A DNA stretch of 64,000 bases from G965212025 sp965237985. Its GTDB lineage: Bacteria > Pseudomonadota > Gammaproteobacteria > Poriferisulfidales > Oxydemutatoraceae. A program made the translations under genes and the position numbers. The notes under the pieces are model-generated. The model was not told where the DNA came from. It saw nothing but the letters and a program-made list of their open reading frames with translations, and ran no database searches. Shown here in pieces: positions 8,688 to 17,378 of this stretch. The stretch covers positions 434,001 through 498,000 of the forward strand of contig OZ250161.1 in NCBI GenBank assembly GCA_965237985.1, written 5' to 3'. How positions within the stretch are numbered: position 1 is the stretch's first letter; the number at the start of each line of letters is the position of its first letter.

Positions 8688-9938
8688 ATGTTCTCTAAAA
8701 ATATGTGTATTGCCGATTTTGACCCGGAGATGGCACGAGCCATTGACGCAGAAAGACAAAGACAGGAAACCCACGTTGAACTGATTGCTTCAGAAAACTA
8801 CACCAGCCCTCGGGTCATGGAAGCGCAAGGCTCGGTTTTGACCAACAAGTACGCAGAGGGATATCCCGCCAAGCGTTACTACGGTGGTTGCGAGCATGTG
8901 GACATCGCTGAACAGCTTGCCATTGACCGATTGAAAGAATTGTACGGCGCTGACTATGCAAATGTGCAACCCCATTCGGGCTCGCAGGCCAATGCTGCGG
9001 TTTATCTGGCATTGTGTAACCCCGGTGATGTCATTATGGGGATGAGTCTTGCTCATGGTGGGCACCTGACCCATGGGGCAAAAGTGAATTTTTCCGGAAA
9101 AATTTTCAAAGCAGTGCAATATGGAGTCAACGACAAAGGTCTTATCGATTACGATGAAATGGCGGAGCTGGCAAATCGGCACAGACCGAAAATGATTATC
9201 GGCGGATTCTCCGCCTATTCGCAAATCGTGGATTGGCAGCGCATGCGTGAAATCAGTGACCAGGTCGGAGCTTGGTTTGTGGTCGATATGGCGCATGTTT
9301 CGGGTTTGGTGGCTGCCGGGGAATATCCCAATCCGGTACCATACTCAGACGTGGTGACGTCAACCACTCATAAAAGTTTGCGCGGGCCACGCAGTGGCTT
9401 CATCTTGGCGAAAGGCGACGAGGCGCTGGGGAAGAAATTGAATTCCATGGTGTTTCCCGGCATGCAGGGCGGCCCTTTTATGCACGTGATTGCTGCCAAG
9501 GCAGTCGCTTTCAAGGAAGCCTTGCAACCGGAATTCAAGGAATACATCAAACATGTGAAACAAAACGCGCAAATTATGGTAAATGTTTTGCAGGAGAGAG
9601 GATATGAAGTGGTTTCAGGAGGCACTAAAAACCACTTGATGCTGGTCAGCCTGATCAACAAGGGCATGACCGGGAAAGATGCGGACGCCGCCCTGGGGCG
9701 AGCGAACATCACCGCGAACAAAAACACAGTACCGAATGATCCACAATCCCCTTTTGTGACCAGTGGTTTGCGCTTTGGCACTCCTGCCATGACCACCCGT
9801 GGTTTTAGGGCAAAGGAGACGACTTTTTTAACAGGACTGGTTTGTGATGTTCTGGATGACCTCAACAATGAACAGTTGATTGCTGAAGTCCGCGAAAAGG
9901 TTTTGAGACTGTGTCGGAAATTCCCCGTCTACCCCTGA
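8688..9938 (+). CDS. glyA: Serine hydroxymethyltransferase
   Basis: PLP enzyme that interconverts serine and glycine while charging tetrahydrofolate with a one-carbon unit. Length is 416 residues, close to E. coli GlyA (417). Conserved blocks include ELIASENYTS, KYAEGYPAKRYYGG, QPHSGSQANAAVY, the HGGHLTHG region, the PLP lysine in TSTTHKSLRGPR, and FPGMQGGPFMH. A CAGGAG ribosome site lies upstream of ATG 8688. The gene is preceded by its own promoter. In many gammaproteobacteria glyA lies next to nrdR and ribD; here ribD follows after 143 bases and nrdR is absent. Confidence 0.98.
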   Translation: MFSKNMCIADFDPEMARAIDAERQRQETHVELIASENYTSPRVMEAQGSVLTNKYAEGYPAKRYYGGCEHVDIAEQLAIDRLKELYGADYANVQPHSGSQANAAVYLALCNPGDVIMGMSLAHGGHLTHGAKVNFSGKIFKAVQYGVNDKGLIDYDEMAELANRHRPKMIIGGFSAYSQIVDWQRMREISDQVGAWFVVDMAHVSGLVAAGEYPNPVPYSDVVTSTTHKSLRGPRSGFILAKGDEALGKKLNSMVFPGMQGGPFMHVIAAKAVAFKEALQPEFKEYIKHVKQNAQIMVNVLQERGYEVVSGGTKNHLMLVSLINKGMTGKDADAALGRANITANKNTVPNDPQSPFVTSGLRFGTPAMTTRGFRAKETTFLTGLVCDVLDDLNNEQLIAEVREKVLRLCRKFPVYP

Positions 9939-10081
9939 TTTTTCCGCACTGTGGTCGTGGTTCTTCTCCCCAGGTAAATCTCGAACCGGCACGTAGCTTT
10001 CAAAAATCTTTCTCATTACCGGACATGCCGGGGCATTCCCCTGCTCGTGTTTGGAGACTGTGCCTGACATAGCCTGCGAAA

Positions 10082-11188
10082 ATGCAGCAAGACCTCAAGT
10101 TTATGGAGCGTGCATTGGAACTGGCGCGCAAAGGGCTTTACACCAGCAGACCAAACCCAATGGTCGGTTGCATAATCGTGAAAAATACGCAGGTCGTGGG
10201 TGAGGGATTTCACGAATACACGGGAACCCCTCATGCTGAAGTGCTGGCCCTGAGACAGGCGGGCAGTCATGCCCGAGACAGCGATATGTACCTTAGCCTG
10301 GAGCCATGTGCGCATTACGGCCGTACGCCGCCCTGTTGCGAAGCCATCATTGCTGCCAAGGTCCGGCGCGTAGTGATCGGAAGCATTGATCCCAATCCAC
10401 ATTCGACAGGAGGATGCGCGCGTTTGCGGGAGGAGGGGATTGTGACAGAATTTTCCCCTTTGAAAGCTGAAGCCGAAAAACTGAACCCCGGATTCTTTTC
10501 CCGACACGAACGAAAAAGACCCTGGATTCGAATCAAGCTGGCGATCAGCCTGGATGGGAAAATCGCCTTGAAAAATGGCAACAGTCGCTGGATTTCCGGC
10601 GCAGAGTCCAGACGGGACGTTCAGCACTGGCGCGCCGGGTCATGCGCAATTCTCAGCAGCTCACGTACTGTTTTGAATGACAATCCAAAACTCAATGTCC
10701 GGCTCAAGCCAAGTGATCTGGGGATCAGGAAAATCAAGCAGCCTTTACGGGTCATTGTGGATTACGGATTGAAAGTCCCACCACATGCCAAAGTATTTCA
10801 ACAGCCAGGTTCCGCGCTGGTTGTCACCTGCAACCCTTCATCTTTGGTCACGCAGGCACTGGAACGTGTCAGAGTTGAAGTTTTATTGCTACCATCAGAG
10901 AAGCCGGGGAGGGTGCCACTTGCACGTTTAATGCGTGAACTGGCGAAGCGTGAAATAAACGAAGTGCAAGTCGAGGCGGGGGGGACTTTGTGTGGTGCCC
11001 TGATTGCTTCCGGGCTGTACGATGAACTATTGTTATACCAGGCGCCTCGTCTTTTGGGAGATGAGGCCCTGGCGATGGCGAATGTTCCGGGAATTGAAGT
11101 CATGCAGGACTGCATCAAAGTCAATCTGCTCAAAACCGTACAGATAGGCAAAGACTTGCGGTTGCTTTTTAGAAAAGGAGAAAAATAG
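10082..11188 (+). CDS. ribD: Bifunctional riboflavin biosynthesis deaminase/reductase RibD
   Basis: Catalyses the second and third steps of riboflavin synthesis: deamination of the diaminopyrimidinone, then reduction of the ribose side chain. The N-terminal deaminase domain (about 1-145) has NPMVGCIIV, the zinc motif PHAEVLAL and PCAHYGRTPPC. The reductase domain (about 146-368) has RPWIRIKLAISLDGKIAL, SRTVLNDNPKLNVR and EAGGTLCGALI. Length (368) matches the E. coli enzyme. It is the first gene of a densely packed riboflavin run; the next gene starts directly after its TAG. Confidence 0.97.
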   Translation: MQQDLKFMERALELARKGLYTSRPNPMVGCIIVKNTQVVGEGFHEYTGTPHAEVLALRQAGSHARDSDMYLSLEPCAHYGRTPPCCEAIIAAKVRRVVIGSIDPNPHSTGGCARLREEGIVTEFSPLKAEAEKLNPGFFSRHERKRPWIRIKLAISLDGKIALKNGNSRWISGAESRRDVQHWRAGSCAILSSSRTVLNDNPKLNVRLKPSDLGIRKIKQPLRVIVDYGLKVPPHAKVFQQPGSALVVTCNPSSLVTQALERVRVEVLLLPSEKPGRVPLARLMRELAKREINEVQVEAGGTLCGALIASGLYDELLLYQAPRLLGDEALAMANVPGIEVMQDCIKVNLLKTVQIGKDLRLLFRKGEK

Positions 11189-11761
11189 ATGACCACCATT
11201 GTTGCAGTACGGAAAAACCTGACTGCCTGCCTGGCTGCTGACAGCTTGACCACCTGTGGTGACTTGAAATTGTCAGAAAAATACGACGCATACAGCAACA
11301 AGATTTTCTTTGACGGGAAAAATCATATCGGTGTGGCTGGCACCCCGGTGCATGAGCTGGTAATGCGCCATCTGTTGGCGCAACACGGGGAATCGCTGGA
11401 TTTCAGTAACCGGGGGAATATCTTTTCTTCTTTCCTGACCATGCATCCGTTGCTGAAAGAGAAATACTTTTTGAATCCCAAAGAAGAAGAAAACACTCCT
11501 TACGAATCTTCCTGGATAGACGCCATGATTGTGAATGAAAGTGGCATCTATTCAGTTTTTTCTTTTCGTGAGGTGTTTGAATACCGAAAATTTTGGGCAA
11601 TCGGTTCCGGTTCTGAGTTCGCGCTGGGTGCCATGTACGCATGTTACGACCAGCTGAGTGATCCCAAGGCCATTGCTGAGAGAGGAATCGAAGCCAGCGC
11701 AGAATTCAACAATGCAACGGCTTTACCCGCAACTGTTTATTGCGTGAACTTGAAGGGCTGA
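11189..11761 (+). CDS. HslV/proteasome-like N-terminal nucleophile hydrolase
   Basis: Protein of 190 residues resembling the HslV peptidase. After Met1 it begins TTIVAVRK, giving a free Thr nucleophile if the methionine is removed. AADSLT supplies the equivalent of the active-site Asp, SNKIFF the equivalent of the catalytic Lys, and IGSGSEFALGAMY resembles the HslV GSGGPYA segment. The rest diverges from true HslV, and no HslU ATPase is adjacent. It sits inside the riboflavin operon: ATG directly follows the ribD TAG, and its TGA lies two bases before the ribE start. Function is unknown; it could be a peptidase or a member of a proteasome-like side family such as BPH or Anbu. Confidence 0.75.
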   Translation: MTTIVAVRKNLTACLAADSLTTCGDLKLSEKYDAYSNKIFFDGKNHIGVAGTPVHELVMRHLLAQHGESLDFSNRGNIFSSFLTMHPLLKEKYFLNPKEEENTPYESSWIDAMIVNESGIYSVFSFREVFEYRKFWAIGSGSEFALGAMYACYDQLSDPKAIAERGIEASAEFNNATALPATVYCVNLKG

Positions 11762-11763
11762 AT

Positions 11764-12381
11764 TTGTTTGCCGGTATCATCGAAACTTTTGGCACAGTGC
11801 TTGAAAAAAAAACCGTTGCAGGAGGTGCGCGTTGTACCGTACGGGCTGCTCGGCTTGCGACTCCGCTCCGTCTGGGATGCAGTATCGCTTTGAACGGGGT
11901 TTGCCAAACAGTGCGAGCAATTGAAGGGCGATCGTTTTCTGTAGATGTGTCCGAAGAAACTATTTCCCAAACTACAATGAGGGGAATCCAGGTTGGAGAC
12001 CTGCTGAATCTTGAAAGTGAAATGACTTTAAGCCGTGGTCTCGGAGGCCATTTGCTGACCGGACACGTGGATGGTGTGGCACGGATTCTGTCTCGCGGCA
12101 GTAAAGGAAACAGCGAGTGCTTCGAAATCAGCCCCCCAAAATCATTGTTGCCTTACCTGGCGAGAAAAGGCTGCGTTGCGCTGAATGGAATCAGCCTGAC
12201 GGTAAATTCCTTGGGGGCATCTACTTTCATGATCGATTTGATCCCTCACACGCTGGAAAACACGACTTTTGGGAAACTCGGGGGGGGAGATCTTTTAAAT
12301 ATCGAAGTGGATTTGATCGCACGTTACGTGGAACGTCTCCTGAGTGCTGATGGAGGTGGCGAATCAGGAATGCAGAGATGA
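11764..12381 (+). CDS. ribE: Riboflavin synthase, alpha chain
   Basis: Dismutates two 6,7-dimethyl-8-ribityllumazine molecules to riboflavin. The two lumazine-binding repeats are visible: FAGIIETFGTV to about residue 90, and LTGHVDGVARI to about 190, with GCSIALNGVCQTV in the first and GCVALNGISLTV in the second. TTG 11764 is chosen because it gives the canonical N-terminus (M-F-x-G-I-I) and has AAGGG six bases upstream; earlier in-frame starts lie inside the preceding gene. The stop overlaps the ribBX start codon (ATGA). A run of eight G lies at 12290-12297. Confidence 0.95.
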   Translation: MFAGIIETFGTVLEKKTVAGGARCTVRAARLATPLRLGCSIALNGVCQTVRAIEGRSFSVDVSEETISQTTMRGIQVGDLLNLESEMTLSRGLGGHLLTGHVDGVARILSRGSKGNSECFEISPPKSLLPYLARKGCVALNGISLTVNSLGASTFMIDLIPHTLENTTFGKLGGGDLLNIEVDLIARYVERLLSADGGGESGMQR

Positions 12382-13475
12382 TCAGTGATATTCAGGAAAT
12401 CGTCTCCGACATTCGCCAAGGACGCATGGTCATTATGGTTGATGACGCAAAGCGTGAGAATGAGGGCGATCTGATTGTTGCAGCCAGCCGGGTCACCCCG
12501 AAAATCATCAATTTCATGGCGAGCCAAGGGCGCGGGCTGATCTGTTTAACTCTGACGCGTGCGCGCTGTCAGCAACTCAATCTGCCCCTGATGGTAAGCG
12601 ATACGGATCTTCATTTTGGCACCAACTTCACTGTCTCAATTGAGGCGCGGGAAGGAGTTTCCACTGGCATTTCAACGCAGGATCGGGCACATACAATAAC
12701 AACGGCTGTCGCCCCTGACGCCCGTCCGGAAGATGTCACGAGACCGGGACATATTTTTCCTTTGATGGCGCAGGATGGCGGCGTACTGACCCGAGCGGGG
12801 CACACGGAAGCGGGATGTGATCTGGCCCGCCTCGCGGAGCTGGACCCCAGCGCGGTCATTGTCGAGATACTGAACAGCGACGGAACCATGGCCCGGATGG
12901 ATGACCTGGAAAAATTCGCCGGGCAACATCAACTGAAAATCGGCACAATAGAATCCTTGATCAAGTATCGAGTCCGCCATGAAAAAACCGTCAAGCGCAT
13001 CAGCTGCACAGAAATTGAAACGGTTGCGGGGCGTTTTTTACTACACAGTTATCTGGACCGGCTCAACGAGACCACTCACTTGGCTTTGACCCTGGGTGAG
13101 ATTTGCAAAGAGCGTCCGGTCTTGGTTCGTGTCCACATAGAAAATACATTAAGAGACACACTGCAAATAGTTGAAAGGAATTATTATTGGAAAGTAGAGG
13201 AGACAATGAGACGGATAGTGGAAGCCAGCGAGGGAGTCATTGTGGTACTGCGCCTGCCTGAGAAATACCAATCCTTGCAGCAGGAAATAGAGGAACTGCT
13301 GAACAACAGAACACGGCCGGTTTCGGAAACGGGAGCACATCGTTGGACCGTGGGAGTCGGCGGACAAATTTTGAGTGATTTGGGTGTGGGACAGATGATT
13401 GTAGCGGGGTCACCCCAACACTTTCATGGCTTGGGCGGGTTTGGCTTGAGCATCAAGCGTTTCATGGAAAAATGA
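12378..13475 (+). CDS. ribB: 3,4-dihydroxy-2-butanone 4-phosphate synthase with degenerate GTP cyclohydrolase II-like domain (RibBX type)
   Basis: The N-terminal domain (about 1-205) makes the four-carbon riboflavin precursor from ribulose 5-phosphate. It shows VDDAKRENEGDL, FMASQGRGLICL, TDLHFGTNFTVSI, GISTQDRAHTI and the RAGHTEAGCDLARLA block. The C-terminal domain (about 206-365) has the RibA fold remnant (GVGGQILSDLGV, then GFGLSIKRF), but the three zinc-binding cysteines and the catalytic stretch are gone. It therefore should not hydrolyse GTP. Such RibBX proteins are known in gammaproteobacteria that keep a separate RibA. It overlaps ribE and ribH by four bases on each side. Confidence 0.93.
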   Translation: MISDIQEIVSDIRQGRMVIMVDDAKRENEGDLIVAASRVTPKIINFMASQGRGLICLTLTRARCQQLNLPLMVSDTDLHFGTNFTVSIEAREGVSTGISTQDRAHTITTAVAPDARPEDVTRPGHIFPLMAQDGGVLTRAGHTEAGCDLARLAELDPSAVIVEILNSDGTMARMDDLEKFAGQHQLKIGTIESLIKYRVRHEKTVKRISCTEIETVAGRFLLHSYLDRLNETTHLALTLGEICKERPVLVRVHIENTLRDTLQIVERNYYWKVEETMRRIVEASEGVIVVLRLPEKYQSLQQEIEELLNNRTRPVSETGAHRWTVGVGGQILSDLGVGQMIVAGSPQHFHGLGGFGLSIKRFMEK

Positions 13476-13951
13476 AAAATATTTACGACGGTCAGGAAAA
13501 TCGATCTTGTAAAATGGCACCCGACGAGCGTGTTGTCATCGTGGCCTCCCGGTTCAACCATGAAATTATGGACGGTTTGTTGCAAACCGCTCTGGATACA
13601 TTGCTTGAATTCATGATCCCGAAGCACTTGGTCTGGACTGTGCGTGTTCCCGGGGCTTTTGAAATTCCCTTCGCGGCTTCTCAGGTGATAAAGAGAAACC
13701 ATGGAAAATGGAAACCTGCTGTTGTTGTTGCACTCGGCTGCGTCATTGAAGGTAAAACAGAGCATTTTCGTTTGATCGTGGATTCCAGTGCCCAAAATCT
13801 GCAATTGCTTGGTATGGAAACAGGAATTCCGATTGGTTTTGGCATTCTGGCTGTAAAAAAACGTCAAGACGCAGTCGAGCGCCTGCATTATGCTCGCCAG
13901 GCAGTGTTCTCCGCCATGGAAATGTACTCCTTCACCAAGATGACTCCATAA
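13472..13951 (+). CDS. ribH: 6,7-dimethyl-8-ribityllumazine synthase
   Basis: Penultimate enzyme of riboflavin synthesis; it condenses the RibB product with the RibD-derived pyrimidine. The 159-residue chain has the family blocks VVIVASRFNHEIMD, VRVPGAFEIPFAA, ALGCVIEGKTEHF with the catalytic His, and GIPIGFGILAV. The start ATG overlaps the ribBX stop (ATGA), and the NusB-ThiL gene follows 16 bases later. The first 18 residues are longer and more polar than usual, so translation might begin slightly downstream, but the coupling favours the chosen start. Confidence 0.95.
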   Translation: MKNIYDGQENRSCKMAPDERVVIVASRFNHEIMDGLLQTALDTLLEFMIPKHLVWTVRVPGAFEIPFAASQVIKRNHGKWKPAVVVALGCVIEGKTEHFRLIVDSSAQNLQLLGMETGIPIGFGILAVKKRQDAVERLHYARQAVFSAMEMYSFTKMTP

Positions 13952-13967
13952 AAAAGCAAAAGTTCCG

Positions 13968-15410
13968 ATGAATAAGAAACAGGCCTTGAATGCCCGTGCC
14001 TGGGCGCGCCAGCTTGCTTTACAGGCGGTGTATCAAAGGGAGATTACCGGCGACAGCGCAGAAACCGTCATCTTTCAGTTTGAAAGCTCTGCTACTTTTG
14101 AAAAAGCGGACGCGGAATATTTTCGCCTCCTGGTTCGTGCCAGCGAACAATGCAGCAAACAGGTGGAAGATCTGCTCAGCCCACATTTGAGTTATCCCTT
14201 TGTTAGAGTTGATCCTGTTGATCGTTCTGCTTTACGCAATGCAGTTTACGAAATTCTGTACGTTGAAGAACTGGATGCGATTGTCTCAATTTCCGAGGCG
14301 GTGCGACTCAGCAAGCGCTTTGGTTCCTCCGGGGGATTTCGTTTTGTAAACGCAGTGCTGGATGCTTTTGCCAAAACGCGCGAGCAGGAACATGCCTTCC
14401 CGAAAAAATCTTCCCAAAGACCCTCTACGTTCCCGGTTTCGGAAACGGCACTCATTGACAAGTACTTCAAACAAAAAAACAGCGCCAGCGTTATTCTCGG
14501 GGTCGGTGATGACGCGGCCCTGCTAAAGTTTGGCAACCAGCGCTTGGTTGCCACCACTGACACATTGGTGGCGGGGACGCATTTTTTGCTTGGTGAAGCC
14601 CCGCGGGCGCTTGGACACAAATCCTTGGCTGTAAATTTAAGCGACCTTGCGGCGATGGGAGCCCAGCCCTTGTGGCTCCTCTTGACACTTTCCACTTCGG
14701 GACAAAATGAAGACTGGTTTGCAGATTTTGCGGATGGTTTTCTCGCACTTGCCAGAGAATTTGGTGCGGAACTGGTGGGTGGTGATCTGGTTAAAGGCCC
14801 GCTTTCTGTCACAGTTTGCGCCTTGGGCAAAGTGAGCAAGGACTTCATGCCGCGCAGCGGTGCCCAGGCGGGTGACGCAATTTTTATGACTGGAACCGTC
14901 GGCGGGGCTGCACTGGCTTTGCGTGAACCGGAGATCATGGAAAAACTGCTTCCAGACCTCAGACGAGACTGCTCGGATCATTTTCATTTTCCGAGACCGC
15001 GTGTTCTCGAAGGGATGAAAATTTCCCGCTACGCTACCGCCGCAACTGACATTTCAGACGGCCTGCTTTTAAACCTTAGCCATATCCTGGGAGCCAGCAA
15101 GGTCGGTGCGGTCATAGACCTTGAAGATATTCCGTTCCACCCCGCCTGGTATGATTTTCTTGGCAGTCCGGAAGAGCGGCTCAGTACTCTGACCGGCGGA
15201 GAGGATTATGAATTGCTCTGCACAGTCCCTGAGCTTTGTGTCGAAAAGTTTGAAAAATCCTTGGCTAAAGACAATATGCAAGTCACGAAAATAGGCACCA
15301 TAACCAACAGCGACAAAATAGAATGTCAGTTTGCAGGTGAACCATGCGCCTTGCCGGAAAAACTAGGTCACGACCAGTTTTACTCGGCGGATAAACCGCC
15401 TGCGAGTTGA
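13968..15410 (+). CDS. nusB-thiL: Fusion of transcription antitermination factor NusB and thiamine-monophosphate kinase ThiL
   Basis: One uninterrupted 480-codon frame covers two proteins that are normally separate, adjacent genes. Residues 1 to about 143 are NusB: ARAWARQLALQAVYQ, VDRSALRNAVYEILY, ISEAVRLSKRFGSSGGFRFVNAVLD. After a polar linker (about 144-160), residues 161-480 are ThiL: GVGDDAALL, TTDTLVAGTHF, LAVNLSDLAAMGA, GGDLVKG and ATDISDGLLL, which hold the metal and ATP ligands. NusB acts in rRNA antitermination and ThiL makes thiamine diphosphate. The fusion may be genuine or may come from loss of the intervening stop by mutation or assembly error. Confidence 0.92.
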   Translation: MNKKQALNARAWARQLALQAVYQREITGDSAETVIFQFESSATFEKADAEYFRLLVRASEQCSKQVEDLLSPHLSYPFVRVDPVDRSALRNAVYEILYVEELDAIVSISEAVRLSKRFGSSGGFRFVNAVLDAFAKTREQEHAFPKKSSQRPSTFPVSETALIDKYFKQKNSASVILGVGDDAALLKFGNQRLVATTDTLVAGTHFLLGEAPRALGHKSLAVNLSDLAAMGAQPLWLLLTLSTSGQNEDWFADFADGFLALAREFGAELVGGDLVKGPLSVTVCALGKVSKDFMPRSGAQAGDAIFMTGTVGGAALALREPEIMEKLLPDLRRDCSDHFHFPRPRVLEGMKISRYATAATDISDGLLLNLSHILGASKVGAVIDLEDIPFHPAWYDFLGSPEERLSTLTGGEDYELLCTVPELCVEKFEKSLAKDNMQVTKIGTITNSDKIECQFAGEPCALPEKLGHDQFYSADKPPAS

Positions 15411-15931
15411 AAGCAGGCGGCTCATCGCCAAACATGGCCGCCAAAATTTTTCCTGCCCTCTGGCGCGAACCGGCGCTGGCACTGGCTTTGTTGTTCGGTG
15501 TTGGACTACTGCCTCGTGCTCCCGGTACTGCTGGAACCATTGCCGCTGTGCCGGCAGGGATTTTTTTGCGACAGGCCCCGGTCTGGTCAGCACTTACCAT
15601 TTGTACAATTTTGGCAGTCCTGGGTTGTATCAGTGCCACAAAAGCTGAGCAATGGATGGGGCAGCACGATCCTGGCATGATTGTGATCGATGAATTTGTC
15701 GCAACGCTGTTTTTGTTCGTGTTGTTACCTGCCGGTGCAGGCTGGCCATGGTTTCTGGCAGCCATCGTGATTTTTCGTTTTTTTGATATAAAGAAACCCT
15801 ATCCGGTAAACGTATCCGGCCATTTACCGCGCGGTTTTGGAGTGATGGCTGACGATTTGGTGGCTGTCTTATACACTTTGCTGCTTTTGCATTTGGCTCA
15901 TTATCTGTTGCACGTGATGGTCTTGTTGTGA
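15407..15931 (+). CDS. pgpA: Phosphatidylglycerophosphatase A
   Basis: Inner-membrane enzyme that dephosphorylates phosphatidylglycerophosphate to phosphatidylglycerol. It has the PgpA opening FGVGLLPRAPGTAGT, the IVIDEFVA segment, the FRFFDIKKPYPV motif and GFGVMADDLVA, with several hydrophobic helices. Two starts are possible: TTG 15407, whose codon overlaps the preceding stop (TTGA) and mimics the coupling seen throughout this operon, and ATG 15434. The stop overlaps the gltX GTG start. The order nusB-thiL-pgpA is standard in gammaproteobacteria. Confidence 0.93.
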   Translation: MKAGGSSPNMAAKIFPALWREPALALALLFGVGLLPRAPGTAGTIAAVPAGIFLRQAPVWSALTICTILAVLGCISATKAEQWMGQHDPGMIVIDEFVATLFLFVLLPAGAGWPWFLAAIVIFRFFDIKKPYPVNVSGHLPRGFGVMADDLVAVLYTLLLLHLAHYLLHVMVLL

Positions 15932-17340
15932 AAACTGTTTGTACGAGGTTTGCTCCCAGCCCCACAGGCTTTTTACATTTGGGGGGCGCACGCACAGCAC
16001 TTTTTTCCTGGCTTTTTGCCCGTCGTCACAACGGGCGTTTCGTGCTCCGCATTGAAGATACCGACTTGGAACGTTCTGTTTCAGGCGCGGAGGAAGACAT
16101 CATGACGGCTTTGCAATGGCTGGGCATGTCCTGGGACGCTGGCCCTTTTTACCAGTCGCAGCGACTGGACAGGTACCGGCAGGCGATGAAACAGTTGCTT
16201 GCCACGGATCATGCCTACCACTGTTATTGCACCAGCGAAGAATTGGCGGAACGCCGAGCTGAGCAGATAAAAAACAAGCAAAAACCTCGTTATGATGGCA
16301 GATGCAGGGGGGGGGGGAAGACGCGCAGTGGGGTGCGGGCAACCATTCGCTTCATGAATCCCGACCATGGTTCTGTGAGTTTTCAAGATCAGGTCTTCGG
16401 AAAAATAACCATCCGCAATTCAGAACTGGATGACTGGATCGTCCAGCGTGCCAACGGCATGCCAACCTATAACTTTTGTGTCGTCGTAGACGATGCGGAT
16501 ATGGGCGTTACCCACGTGATTCGTGGCGACGATCACATCAACAACACACCTAAACAAATCAATCTCCTGGAAGCGTTGGAGATGCCTGCCCCGCTTTATG
16601 CACATGTTCCGACGGTTCTGGATGAAACCGGCAACCCACTGTCCAAGCGCGCCGGTGCGCGCAGTATCACAGCTTACCGCCACGAAGGTTATTTGCCTCA
16701 GGCACTTCTCAATTACCTGGTGCGTATTGGCTGGTCGGCGAAAGACAGGGAGATTTTTTCCCTGGCTGAAATGATCGAATGTTTTGATTTTTCGTCCGTC
16801 AATCCGGCTCCGGCAAGGTTAAACCATAAAAAACTGGATTCACTGAACCGTCATTACCTGTCCGCGGCCCGGCCCGGCGATCTGGTGGCGGCATTTGCCG
16901 CACAGGTACGCGCGGAAGGCATGGATCCGGCATCCGGAAAAGACTTGGAAACCATTGTTTTCTTTATGGCCAGACGATGCGCCACTTTAAGCGAAATGGC
17001 GAAAAAATCCATGTATTTCTTTGTCGAAGAATTAAATTACCAGGCTTTGAATGTGGATCTGCAACCGTTGCAGGAGGCGGTTCCCAGACTTGTTGAAGTG
17101 CAAAAAATGCTGGCTGGCCTGACGCAGTGGAACAGCGACAATGTGGCACAGGCACTGAAAAACTATTGTTCAGAGAAGGGGGTCACCATGGGCTGGATCG
17201 GTCCTCCGTTGCGCACTGTGTTGACCGCTGGTTTCCCGTCCCCTGGATTGAAGGACGTGGTGGCTCTATTAGGAAAAAAACGCTGTCTTTCGCGCCTGGA
17301 AAGCGCGCAAAAGCAAATTAAAAAAACCTGCCGCGCTTAG
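15928..17340 (+). CDS. gltX: Glutamyl-tRNA synthetase
   Basis: Class I synthetase charging tRNA-Glu, 470 residues. It has the HIGH-equivalent GFLHLGGARTALF, the RIEDTD and YNFCVVVDDADMGVTHVIRG blocks, and a KMSKS-equivalent LSKRAGA; the C-terminal half is the helical anticodon-binding region. It starts at GTG 15928, which overlaps the pgpA stop. A run of 11 consecutive G at 16307-16317 encodes three glycines in the CRGGGK segment between the catalytic blocks. This is an unusual, slippage-prone tract inside an essential gene. Confidence 0.97.
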   Translation: MKTVCTRFAPSPTGFLHLGGARTALFSWLFARRHNGRFVLRIEDTDLERSVSGAEEDIMTALQWLGMSWDAGPFYQSQRLDRYRQAMKQLLATDHAYHCYCTSEELAERRAEQIKNKQKPRYDGRCRGGGKTRSGVRATIRFMNPDHGSVSFQDQVFGKITIRNSELDDWIVQRANGMPTYNFCVVVDDADMGVTHVIRGDDHINNTPKQINLLEALEMPAPLYAHVPTVLDETGNPLSKRAGARSITAYRHEGYLPQALLNYLVRIGWSAKDREIFSLAEMIECFDFSSVNPAPARLNHKKLDSLNRHYLSAARPGDLVAAFAAQVRAEGMDPASGKDLETIVFFMARRCATLSEMAKKSMYFFVEELNYQALNVDLQPLQEAVPRLVEVQKMLAGLTQWNSDNVAQALKNYCSEKGVTMGWIGPPLRTVLTAGFPSPGLKDVVALLGKKRCLSRLESAQKQIKKTCRA

Positions 17341-17378
17341 AGCTTTGGCTGGGTTTGCTTCCCGTCAATGGGGCGCAT

